Shown: one piece after another, positions 1 through 9,875 of the stretch | Layout of the letters: each line of letters opens with the position of its first letter | How positions within the stretch are numbered: the stretch's first letter is position 1 | Assembly: GCF_000002425.4 (NCBI RefSeq) | Contig: NC_037254.1 | Location: 6,182,144-6,246,143 of the forward strand | Direction: 5' to 3' | Length of the DNA stretch: 64,000 nucleotides | From: Physcomitrium patens | Taxonomy: Eukaryota; Streptophyta; Bryopsida; Funariales; Funariaceae | Translations under genes and position numbers: made by a program | The notes under the pieces: model-generated | The model's database searches: none | Told to the model about the DNA's origin: nothing | The model's input: the letters and a program-made list of their open reading frames with translations, nothing else

Positions 1-49
1 TGGGGATTACCCTCTTCTAATTTAACTTTTGAATTCGTTTGAGTTGTCT

Positions 50-1100
50 ATAGAAAAAAAGATTATGGATGCTACTCTCAATGGAAAAGAGAATAGATTT
101 GTAACCATGGGAGATCTTCATGAGCTTATCAATACTCTAAGAGTGGAAATCTTACGTATTTCCAATGTGAATCATGGAAGTACTATGCCTACGCATATAG
201 AAGAAGTTTAGAGTGTACGGCAAGAAGTTGTGCAGTTGAAAGAAGCAAGTAGATCAAAGTCACAACCAAATCCAAGGAGTTTTGTTTCTATAAGTATTAC
301 AAGGACAAGGATTAGTATGCCTAAGAAGTTTGATGGAACAAGATCAAAATTTTCTAGGATTTTTACAACAATTCAAGCTCTATCTAAGGTTGCATCCTTT
401 CTAGTATCCTGATGGATTTACCTAAGTCAGATTCATAGGTGCACTACTATTAGGAAGTGCTCTTTCTTAGTTTGCATCTTTAATAGAAAAAGATTCACAA
501 CTCCTTTATGATTTGAATTCATTCCTAGAAGTGTTTACGACCACATTTGGAGAAAGTGATCGAGAACAAGTAGCAGAGACTAAGCTTTTATCCTTATAGC
601 AAGGATTATAATCAGCCACTATATATGCTGTCAAATTCCAAAACCTCGTTTGCAACGTGGACTAGAACGAGAAAGCACTTATCAACCAATTTTGATATGG
701 ATTGAAGGATAGCATCAAAGATTTCTTATAAACAATATCGAAAGTAGAATCTTTGAAATAATTTATTACTCAAGCCATTGCATGACACAATCGTTTATTT
801 GAAAGGTGTCAAGAACAAAGATTTGGTTGAAGAGGAATAAATCAAATAATAGCGGCAGTTCCCAAGTTTTTTAAAACATATTTGTCAAAGTCAGAACCAA
901 TATAGATTGATATAATACGTTTTAAACCTCTCACAAAGCAAGAAAAGACTTGATGTTGGTAAAAGGGATTGTGTTTATATTATGGAGAAGCTAAGCATAC
1001 TACTCAATATTTTCCAAAGAAGCAACACAATTACAAAATGAGGAGTACAATTACCAAAGAAGATAATATGTCAGAAAACAAGTTTCTCTAGCTACAATAG
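50..1100 (+). pseudogene. T1 gag (broken)
   Basis: Gag is the structural protein that forms the virus-like particle around the element RNA in the cytoplasm. The position of the start codon reads ATA at 50-52; T8 has ATG there, so the start has been lost. The N-terminus resembles T8 gag. Near 964-1030 the zinc knuckle seen in relatives (C-x2-C-x4-H-x4-C) has lost two cysteines, now Tyr and Phe. The reading frame of the first 400 bases differs from that of the final TAG at 1098-1100, so at least one indel is present, plus many stops. The TAG lies in the conserved context CTACAATAGGGACCGTGCGG that precedes pol in all related copies. Confidence 0.75.
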
Positions 1101-1105
1101 GGACC

Positions 1106-3668
1106 GTGCGGCTAGAATTATAAGCAATACCTAGTAAAGGTCCTATCCTCTCTTCAGACCTCTCACCTTGTTTTATAATAGAAGTATATTTAGGACCTAA
1201 TAATTACAAAGTCTTTGCCTTGTTAGATTCAAAAGCCTCAGCATGTTTTATAGATGAAGATTTTGCCAAAAATCAAAAAATAATTTTAATGAAGAAAGTT
1301 AAATCCGTACATGTAGAAGTCATAGATGGTTGTTTATTGTCTTTTGGAAATGTTACCCATGAAACTATTCCTTTAGATATAGCAATTAAAGATCATAACA
1401 ACGTAGTAGTATTTAATGTAATAAAATCTCCCTCTAATTTGGTTATTTTAGGATTATCATGGCTAAAAATATATAACCCTCAAATAAATTGGATTTTTCA
1501 TAACCTTAACTTTTTTGATAGTATAATCCAAGATTGCATTAGCAAAGTAGAAGTACGTAAGTCCAGTACGTCCAAACCTTTACTAGTAGGTGCAAAAGCT
1601 TTCATGCATGCTACAAAAGAAGGATTATCTTTTGCTATATATGCTACACCCATTTCTAATGGTGAAATAATGTCGAGTAGTATTCCTAAGCAACATCAAA
1701 AATTCTAAGGCGTTTTTGAAAAGAAGAATGTAGATATTCTCTTCAAGCATCAATCTTATGATTGTTCAATTCATCTATAAGAAAGAGCTCAACTACCATT
1801 CGAATCAATCTATGGCTTATTGCAGAATAAGTTGGTTGCATTAAAAGAGTATATTGATGAGAATTTGGTAAAGAACTTCATATGCCATTCTAAATCTCCA
1901 GCCGGGGCTCATATCTTATTTGTAAAGAAGAAAGATGGATCTCTACAAATGTGTGTGGATTATCGAAGACTCAACAAGATCACCATCAAAAATAGGTATC
2001 ATTTGCCTTAAATTTCAGGACTTTTTGACCAACTCAATCAAGCAAAGATCTATACTAAAATAGATCTACGAGGAGCATACAACTTAGTTTGTATCAAAGA
2101 AGGAGATAAATAGAAGACTTCTTTTTACACTAGGTATGGACAATTTGAATATAATGTCATGCCTTTTGGACTCACAAATGCACCGTCCACTTTTCAACAT
2201 CTTATGAATGATGTTGTTTGTGAATTTTTAGATGATTTTGTTGTTTGCTATTTAGATGACATTCTAATCTACTCTAAGAACACAGAAGAACATGAGCTTC
2301 ATGTTTGTCACATGTTACAGAAACTTAGAGATGCAGGATTATATGCCAAGTTAGAAAAGTGTGTATTAAACACTACTTAAGTTGACTTTTTAGGATACAT
2401 CATTTCCAATGAAGGCCTTATGATGGATCCCAAGAAGGTTCAAACTATCATAGATTGGAAGATTCTAAGAATAATACGAGATGTGCAATGCTTTTTGAGC
2501 TTTGCTAATTACTATCGAATCTTCATCAAGAATTTTTCTCAAGTTGCACCTCTACTTACACGTTTGACTTGTAAAGACAAACTTGAGTTGAATAAAGAAG
2601 CAGAAGCATCATTTGATGCTTTAAAGAAGGAATTTATTTCTACACCAATCTTATATTGTGTTGACTTCTCCAAGGAATTTTTTATGGAAACAAATGCATC
2701 ACATTTTGCTATAGGTGCTGTGTTGTCACAAATGAGAACAGATAATAAATTCCATCCAATAGCTTTTCATTCGAGGAAATATTCAACTGCCAAGATTAAT
2801 TATGAGATCTATGACAAAGAGCTCATTACAATTATGGATTCATTTCAAGAATGGCGTCATTAATTAAAACGCACCTCAAGTCTAGTTACTATATATACAT
2901 ACCATAAGAACCTTGAGTACTTCATGTCAACGCGTATCTTGAATCATTGTCAAGGCCGTCAGAACATGTCTTTATCTAGATTCAATTTTAAGATCACTTA
3001 TCGACCCAAAAAACAATAAGGTCTATCAGATGCTCTTTCTTGATGTTCATATCTTATACCAAAAGAAGGAGATGCATCTTTTGATCAACAAAGATCAATT
3101 CTCTTGAAGCTTGAGCATTTTCATCTTCTAGCTATAAAATCAACATTGACTGTTGATTCAACATTTGTGAAGCAAATTCAATCAAGCATGTCCTTTGATC
3201 CTCTTATTTAGGATATCAAGGAAATTTCTTCTAAGTCCCATGATACTTCCAAGTTTGAATTCAAGAATAATCAATTATATTTTGAAGGATGCCTATATGT
3301 TCTAGAAGGTAAAGCTCGATTACGGGTTCTTCAAGCTTGTTATGACTTTCCAGCAGCAGGACATTTTGGGAACAATAAAACTTTGGAACTAATATCTAGC
3401 GATTTTTGGTGGCCACAAATATAGAAGGCAGTAAAAGATTTTATACAATCTTGTGATATTTGCTCAAGATAAAAAATTCCTCGTCATCGACCTTACCTAC
3501 CTCTTCAGCCATTATCCATTCTAAAACAACCATGGTCCTCTATTTCTATGGATTTCATCATACATCTTCCAATCTCAGGTTCTTATTACTCTATATTTGT
3601 AATAGTAGATCATTTTACTAAGATGAAACATATTGTACCATGTACAAAATCTATCACAGGTGAAGAAA
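1106..3668 (+). pseudogene. T1 pol: protease-RT-RNase H-integrase fragment (broken)
   Basis: The frame opens at GTG 1106, in the -1 frame region after gag. The protease (about 1220-1500) has LDSKASACF where relatives have DSGA, so the catalytic loop is damaged. RT (about 1820-2420) contains [20 protein letters not shown] and an intact YLDD motif near 2250. RNase H follows (2420-2950), then the integrase zinc-binding region (about 3300-3480) and the start of the catalytic core (MDFI near 3548). Segments at 1220, 1820, 2159 and 2420 are all in one frame, so decay here is by substitutions such as TGG to TAG near 2110, not by indels. The gene stops at the T2 LTR. Confidence 0.85.
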
Positions 3669-4228
3669 TATCAAGGATAAGAACTCCATAAAAAGAAATT
3701 CACACAAGTGAGCCTTCACTCGAACAAAGGTAACAAAATATAAATAAACAAGTATGTATATTGAAAGAGAAACTAGAATGGCTATTGCCAAAAGACAAGA
3801 AAATTAGAGACCCTTGAAACTAGACTAGAAGCAAGAAAGGAGTTGACAAGAGTGAAGAAGCCTTCACTCTTGTCTCTATATATACTATCCAACTAGGGAC
3901 TACGTGGCGACGTTCTATAGGACCTCCAATATGTGTTGATTTTGTAGGACACATGCCTTGACTTACAAAGAAAGTTTTTCTATGTGTAGGCCACATAGTT
4001 AGCTTGATCTTCAAGCTAATAACATGTGTGGCACATGGCCAACTTGTTGACCACGTTTCTAATCCAAAAGATCAATTAAAGATACCTATGAAGTCAAAGT
4101 AGCATCTATAAAGCTTCTAGGAAGCTTCTATATTAAATACTATAGAATTAACTTACTTTTACCTACTTTTACTTACTTCCACCTATTTGTATATGTAATT
4201 ACTAGCTTATATGAGTAAGTCCATGACA
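3669..4228 (-). repeat. T2 3' LTR
   Basis: This 560-bp LTR has its partner at 15856-16415. It contains the TATA box (plus strand CTATATATA near 3876) and the perfect 13-bp palindrome at 3845-3874 (GACAAGAGTGAAG, 4-nt loop). From about 3790 onward it is nearly identical to the T12 LTR, whereas its first 120 bp clearly differ from T12. Confidence 0.85.
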
Positions 4229-4242
4229 TTATCCCCTTTTCT
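4229..4242 (-). promoter_or_regulatory. T2 polypurine tract
   Basis: On the minus strand the bases just before the 3' LTR read AGAAAAGGGGATAA. This purine run would prime plus-strand DNA synthesis. T3, T6 and T12 have the same type of tract at the same place. Confidence 0.7.
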
Positions 4243-4269
4243 AGGGACGAGTTCTACAAGGAGCGGTCA

Positions 4270-4692
4270 TCATATGTTGAGAACATCTATGATGCGACGA
4301 ATTGTATTCGCCACATACTCTGATCTCTGTTCTCTTCGAAGATGATTGATAGGGCCTCTCAACCATTGGTAGTGTCCCATACTAGGGTGGGAAGACCATC
4401 CAGTTATTTCATCATTGTTGAGGCCTTCATAACTTCCTTCGAATAGAATATTTGGAATACCATCAAGAGTTGTTCCTAACTCTAGCAAAATCACCAAACA
4501 TTGGGAGTCTCTTTCCAAATGGTGATACCAAATGCGTTATATCTCGCCATCTATTCGAGGAAGAATATGTCATTCTTGAAGATCTTCATCTTGATTGCGT
4601 CATCTTGAAGGTTGTGATAATTGTAATGTCTCATCCGATGGGTCAGCGAATGAAGGTTCTTGAGTCAAATCCACTGGTTGTTGGTTCTCCAT
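4270..4692 (-). pseudogene. T2 ORF3 (unknown conserved accessory ORF, three stops)
   Basis: The frame runs from ATG at 4692 to TGA at 4270-4272, 141 codons, exactly the length found in T3, T6, T8 and T12. The C-terminal half is open and carries the ORF3 core motif GHYQWLRGPINHLRREQ. Three stops interrupt the N-terminal half; compared with T6, they replace two Arg codons (TGA) and one Gln codon (TAA). A TATAAAAG box lies about 80 nt upstream of the ATG (near 4769-4776). I do not recognise the protein family and assign no function. Confidence 0.7.
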
Positions 4693-4786
4693 CTTCAGAG
4701 CATCACAACTACAAAAAAGCTACAAATAAGAATTGAAAGTAGAATGTTATCTTGCCTAGATGTTGTTTCTTTTATAAAGAAGATTT

Positions 4787-7700
4787 TCATCTTGATTTTG
4801 ATGGATGTCGTCAATGAAAAGCCTCCACCGCCTTTGCTGCATTTGCAAGATTTTTTATTGGCTCCCATGTGCGTTCACTAGTACCATATCCATGCCAATG
4901 GACAAGATATTCTAATTTATTTTTGCGTCGCCTTGAATCTAAGACTTCTTCTACTTTAAACTCTTCATTATTGTCCACTTCTATAGGAGGAAGTAGAGCT
5001 TGTCATCTTCTTAGTATGTCTATTGTCTTGTATGGTTCAAGAAGAGACACGTGGAATACTGGATGGATTTTCATTGACTCCGGTAGATATAAACGATATG
5101 CAACTGGATTGATTTGTGCAAAAATAGAAAATGGTCCCAGCCTTCGATAGTCCAACTTGTCACAAGAACGAGTGGTCTTGATATTGCAACGAAGTAGCCA
5201 TACCTTATCACTCAAGACGAATGATGGTTGTTCCTTTCGATAGACATCCACATTGGTCTTTTGTTGTTGTTGAGCCTCTTTTAACTGCGCCTTTATCGTT
5301 GCATGTAGCTTTGATAAATAAATTGCCAAATCTTTTGCAGTAGGATTATCAATTTTTGAAAAATCAAAAGTATCAAGTCGTGGATGATAACCATAATTAG
5401 CAAAGAAAGGTGTTTATTTTGTAGAAGAATGTACCGTGTTATAGTAAGCAAACTCTACCAATGGTAAAAAAGTTGTCCAATCATCTTGTTGATAATTAAT
5501 AGTACATCTTAAATATTGCTTCAAAACTTGATTAACACGCTTTGTTTGTCCATCAGTTTGAAGATGGAATGCCGAAGATAGTTTTATATTCACTTTTAGA
5601 ATCTTGAAAAGAGTCCGCCAAAATCTTGATACAAATTGAGATTCCCTATCTGATATAAAATCCTTGGATAATCCATGATAGCGATAGATATTGTCAAGAA
5701 AGAGCTTAGCTGTTTCTTCACCTGTGATAGATTTTGTACATGGTACAAAATGTGCCATCTTGGTAAAATGATCTGCTATCACGAATATAGAGTCATAAGA
5801 ACCTGAGATTGAAAGATCCGTGATGAAACCCTTAGAAACAGAAGACTATGGTTGTTCTGGAATGGATACTGGCTGAAGAAGTCTAAAAGGTCGATGATGA
5901 GGAGTTTTTGATCTTGAGCAAACATCACATGATTGTACAAAATATTTGATTGCCTTCCACATTTGAGGCCACCAAAAATCCCTAGATATCAGTTCTAAAA
6001 TCTTACTATATCCAAAATATTTTGCTCCTGGAAAGTCGTGACGAGCTTGAAGAATACGTAAACGAGCTTCTCCTTCTGGAACATATAGGCATCCTTTGAA
6101 ATAGAGTAGGTTGTTCTTGAATTCAAATTTAGAGGGATCATAAGATTTAGAAGAATTATTCTTGATATCATGAACAAGAGGGTCTAAAGACATACTTAAC
6201 TGGACTTGCTTAAAAAACGTTAAATCAATAATCAATGTTGATTTTATTGCTCAAAGAAGAAATTACTCTAGCTTCAAGAGAACCATTTTTTATTGCTCAA
6301 AAGCTGCATCTCCTTCTTTTGGTGCAAGATAAGAATGTCTAGATAAGGCATCGGATAAACCTTGTTTTTTTCTTGGCCGATAAGTGATGATGAACTCGAA
6401 TCTTGATAAAGACATGCTCCAACGAGCTTGGCGACAATTTAATACACGTGCTGACATAAAATATTCGAGGTTCTTGTGATCCGTATACACAATGACTGGA
6501 CTAGAAGTGCCTTTTAGATAATGATACCATTCTTGAAAAGAATCTACAATTAAAAGGAGTTCTTTGTCGTGGATCTCATAATTGATTTCTGCTACTGAGA
6601 ATTTTCTTGAATGAAAGGCTACTGGATGAAGTTTGTCATCTGTTCCCATTTGTGATAAAACCACACCTAGAGCAAAGTCTGATGCATTTGTTTCCATAAA
6701 GAATGCTTTGGAAAAATCAACACGATACAAGATTGGTGCAGAAACAAATGCTGTCTTCAAAGATTCAAAAGCAACTTCTGCTTCTTGATTCCATTGGAGT
6801 TTGTCTTTACAAGTCAAACGTGTAAGTGGAGCTGCAACTCGAGAGAAGTCTTTAATGAAGGTTCGATAGTAGTTGACAAATTCTAAAAAACAATGTATAT
6901 CTTTTATCATTTTTGGGATCTTCAAATCTATAATAGTTTGAACTTTTTATGGATCCATCATAAGTCCATCATTTGAAATGATGTAATCTAAAAAATCGAC
7001 TTGAATAGTGTGGAGTACACACTTTTCTATCTTGGCATAGAGTCCTGCATCTCTTAGTTTTTGTAACACACGACGAACATGAAGTTCATGTTCTTTTGGA
7101 TTCTTAGAATAGATCAAGATGTCGTTTAGATAACATACCACAAAATCGTCCAAAATCTCTTGAAAAACATCATTCATTAGATGTTGAAAAGCTGCTGGTG
7201 CATTTGTAAGTCCAAAAGGCATGACGTTGTATTCAAAATGTCCATACCTAGTTTGAAACGCAGTCTTTCATTCATCTCCTTCTTTGATTTGTACTAGATT
7301 ATATGCTTCTCGAAGATCTATTTTTGCATAGATCCTAGCTTGATTCAGTTGATCAAGAAGTCCGGATATTAAAGGTAGTGGATATCTGTTTTTGATGGTA
7401 AACTTGTTGAGTCCTCGATAATCAATACACATCGGCAATGATCCATCTTTTTTTTTCAGAAATAGAATTAGAGCTCCTGCCGGAGATTTAGAATGGCCTA
7501 TGAAATTCTTGACTAGATTTTCTCAATATACTCCTTGAGTTCAGTCAACTCATTTTGTGATAAACTATAGATTGGTCCGAATGGCGGTTGTGCTCTTTCA
7601 TGAAGGTCAATTGAGTAATCATAGGGACGATGTTCTGGGAGTGTATCTGCATTCTTTTTTTTGAATACACCTTAAAATTCTTGATATTGGCTTGGATTGC

Positions 7701-8110
7701 TACCTGAAGTCTTTCCACCAGTAGAAATAGGTGTGGCATAAATAATATATGGTGATTCTTTCATAGCAGCATGCAAGAAAGCTTTTGCACCTATAAATAC
7801 GGGTATAATTTAATTGGAGTAATGATTCTCTATTTGATTAACTACACTGTTAATTATACTTTTAGAGAAAGTAAGAGTTTGGAAAATCCAATCTATTTGA
7901 GGGTTGTATTTTTCTAACCACGATAAACCTAAAATGAATGAATTAGAGGGAGATCTAATGATATTAAATAGTAGAAACCTATTATGATCATTGATTATTA
8001 CTTTTATAGGAAGGATTTTGTGAGTAATATCCGTAGAAGACAATGGACGACCATCTTTGACTTCCACATGAACAAGTCTAGTTTTCTTTACTAAAGATAT
8101 GCTATGTCTT
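4787..8110 (-). pseudogene. T2 pol, main part: protease to integrase-chromodomain (broken)
   Basis: Reading leftward from the T3 insertion: the rest of the protease (8067-7810), RT (about 7500-6950), RNase H (6925-6290), integrase with its H2C2 zinc region and catalytic core (6235-5414), the C-terminal integrase domain and a decayed chromodomain ending in SKSR at the stop 4787-4789. The RT catalytic motif reads YLND instead of YLDD (a GAC to AAC change near 7120), which would abolish polymerase activity. There are several stops and at least one frameshift around 7440-7530. From about 7440 down to ORF3 it is almost identical to T12, including most stops. Confidence 0.85.
8106..8110. repeat. 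Target-site duplication of T3, left copy (GTCTT)
   Basis: GTCTT here and at 14463-14467 flank T3 exactly. Joining the two sides restores the protease sequence seen uninterrupted in T12 near 63890-63930. Confidence 0.95.
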
Positions 8111-8650
8111 TGTCACGGACATACATATAATTACCTATATGAATAGATAAAAGTATGTAAAAGTAGATAAAAGTAGGTTAATTATGTAACATCTTTTAGA
8201 GAAGCTTCTTAGAAGCTTCATAGACGCTGCTTTGACTTTATAGGAGTCTATAGTTGACTTTTAGGCTAGAAACTTGGTCAACAAGTTAGCCATGTGCCAC
8301 ACATGTTGGAAGCTTAAAGAATAAGCTAACTACGTGGTCCATCCATAGAAAACTTGCCTTGCAAGCAAAGGCATGTGGCCTAGAAAGTCAACATATATTG
8401 GAGGTCTTATAGAACATCGCCATGTGGCTTCTAGTTAGATAGTATATATAGAGGCAAGAGTGAAGCCCTCTTCACTCTTGTCAACTCCTTTCTTGTTTCT
8501 AGTCTAGTTTCAAGGGTCTCTAGTTTTCTTGTATTTTGGCAATAGCCATTCCAGTTTCTTTCTTAATATACATATTTCTATTTTGTCCTATTTCTTTTTG
8601 AGAAAAGTCTCACTTACTCTTTAGCTTTCATCGAGTTCTTGTCCTTGACA
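8111..8650 (+). repeat. T3 5' LTR
   Basis: The 540-bp LTR begins TGTCACGGACATAC and ends CCTTGACA. It contains two GAAGCTTC palindromes (8201-8219), a TATA box (8443-8450) and the 11-bp-stem palindrome at 8455-8480. Confidence 0.95.
8443..8484 (+). promoter_or_regulatory. T3 core promoter: TATA box and inferred transcription start with palindrome
   Basis: TATATATA lies at 8443-8450. The palindrome CAAGAGTGAAG-CCCT-CTTCACTCTTG spans 8455-8480. The inferred RNA start is A8474, 31 nt from the first T of the TATA box. The first 11 nt from there (ACTCTTGTCAA, 8474-8484) are the exact reverse complement of 8653-8663, just beyond the LTR. The start site is an inference from spacing and complementarity; it has not been observed. 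Confidence 0.7.
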
Positions 8651-8652
8651 GA

Positions 8653-8663
8653 TTGACAAGAGT
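8653..8663 (+). promoter_or_regulatory. T3 putative self-priming primer-binding site
   Basis: TTGACAAGAGT lies 2 nt after the 5' LTR end (8650). It is perfectly complementary to the inferred 5' end of the RNA (8474-8484). This is the geometry known from the yeast element Tf1, where the first 11 nt of the transcript fold back as primer. T2, T6, T8 and T10 show the same arrangement. Confidence 0.7.
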
Positions 8664-8670
8664 ACACTTA

Positions 8671-8682
8671 CAATATCAGAGC
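8671..8682 (+). promoter_or_regulatory. T3 partial match to an initiator tRNA-Met primer-binding site
   Basis: CAATATCAGAGC matches the usual tRNA-iMet primer-binding site TGGTATCAGAGC at 9 of 12 positions, missing the first three. It lies 20 nt beyond the LTR, an unusually large gap. T10 has the complete 12-nt match at nearly the same distance. It may be an alternative or ancestral priming site. Confidence 0.5.
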
Positions 8683-8862
8683 TTTGTCTTTTCTTGATTA
8701 AGAGTGGATTACCCCTTTTTCTTGATAAGACATAAGCGCATTAGAAGTTGCGGATTACCCTCTTTTAAACTGATATTGTTCTTAGTATTTTCTTTGTTAT
8801 CAATTCCTCTCTTCTATTTGTTTTGAGCGTTGTTAGACATCTTCTCTTTTCTAAGTGCTACT

Positions 8863-9870
8863 ATGGCAGAGCTTGTTGAAATGAAGAGTGCAATGGCACA
8901 GATGCAAGAACAATTGAGGGAGTTAATGCTTGCGATGCATCAACTCCATTTACCACCACAAGGAGCAACATGAATGGTAGGAAGTGAAGATATAGAGATG
9001 ATTAGGGCTGCTTCAACATCTGTACCAAACCATATCCCTTCTCCCAGAATGGAACACCCTTCGAGTGTTAGAGAACCGAGAGTTGCCTTGCCCGAGAAGT
9101 TTGATGGTACCAGATCCAAGTTTCGAGGATTCATCAATCAGGTCCAACTAGTGATTGAACTTCAACCCCAGAGCTATCCAACTCCAGGGTCACAAGTTAG
9201 ATTCATTAGTACACTTCTTTCAGGTTCAGTATTGTCATGGTTTTCATCTTTTCTTGAACGACGAGATCCAATATTGGATAATCTGGAGGCTTTTTTGGCG
9301 GAGTTTCGATCCATGTTTGGAGAACATGATGCAATTCGTGTTGCAACCAACAAGATCCGTATTTTGCGACAAGGCAATCGATCAGTAACATTATATGCTT
9401 CGCAATTTCGACAACTTGCAACTGATATCAAGTGGGATGATGCCGCACTTGTGAGTCAATTTCTCTACGGATTACAATATGAAGTAAAGAAATTGATGCT
9501 TAATTTACCTGATCCTCAAACATTGAGTCAAGCAATTGACTTTGCTGTGAAGTGCGATAATCGACTTTTTGAATTTCGATCCAAGAGTCGCACAAGTGGG
9601 CCTCAACGTTACTACAATTCAATGGCAACACCGACGTCTCCTCAACACATACCTTCAGAAGTAGAGGATATGCAAATTGATGCGGTACATTTCAAACCTC
9701 TTACTGAGCAAGAAAAGTCTCGTCGTCGACAAGAAGGATTGTGCTTATATTGTGGAGAACCTAAGCACACTGCTCAACATTGTCCAAAGAAGCGACGTAA
9801 CTACAAAATGAGGAGTACGGCTGTCAAAGAAGACAGTATGTCGGAAAACGAGTACGTCCAGCTACAATAG
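8863..9870 (+). pseudogene. T3 gag (one early stop)
   Basis: Gag is the structural protein of the virus-like particle, 336 codons from ATG 8863 to TAG 9868-9870. The start matches T6 gag (MAELVEMKSAMAQMQ). One TGA at 8971-8973 replaces what is probably an Arg codon (CGA); the rest is open. The capsid region includes LPEKFDGTRSKFRGFINQV and WFSSFLERRDPILDNLEAF. One zinc knuckle, C-x2-C-x4-H-x4-C (CLYCGEPKHTAQHC), lies near 9748-9790 and would bind element RNA. The pol frame is -1 relative to gag and is open from 9801, giving a 70-nt overlap. Confidence 0.85.
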
Positions 9871-9875
9871 GGACC

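Larger units (their letters stand above)
1..3668 (+). mobile_element. T1: chromovirus-type Ty3/gypsy element, 5'-truncated by the window edge and 3'-truncated by T2
   Basis: The window opens inside the untranslated leader, just before gag, with the family leader motif GGATTACCCTC at about 5-15. Gag, protease, RT, RNase H and the first part of integrase follow. The integrase breaks off at 3668, where the T2 LTR begins. The nearest relative in the window is T8, which has the same leader and the same gag N-terminus. Decay is by many stop codons. Confidence 0.85.
8651..8862 (+). other. T3 untranslated leader with paired GGATTACC motifs
   Basis: The leader contains the two priming sites, then AGTGGATTACCCC near 8703-8716 and GTTGCGGATTACCCTC at 8747-8762. 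The same pair, in the same order, occurs in the leaders of T2, T6, T8, T9 and T10, which differ widely elsewhere. It could be an RNA packaging or dimerisation signal; that function is inferred. Confidence 0.55.

Noticed and set aside
3820..4014. Short minus-strand frame repeated at 59615-59809 as a gene
   Set aside because: Both copies lie inside LTRs and merely reflect the near-identity of T2 and T12 there.
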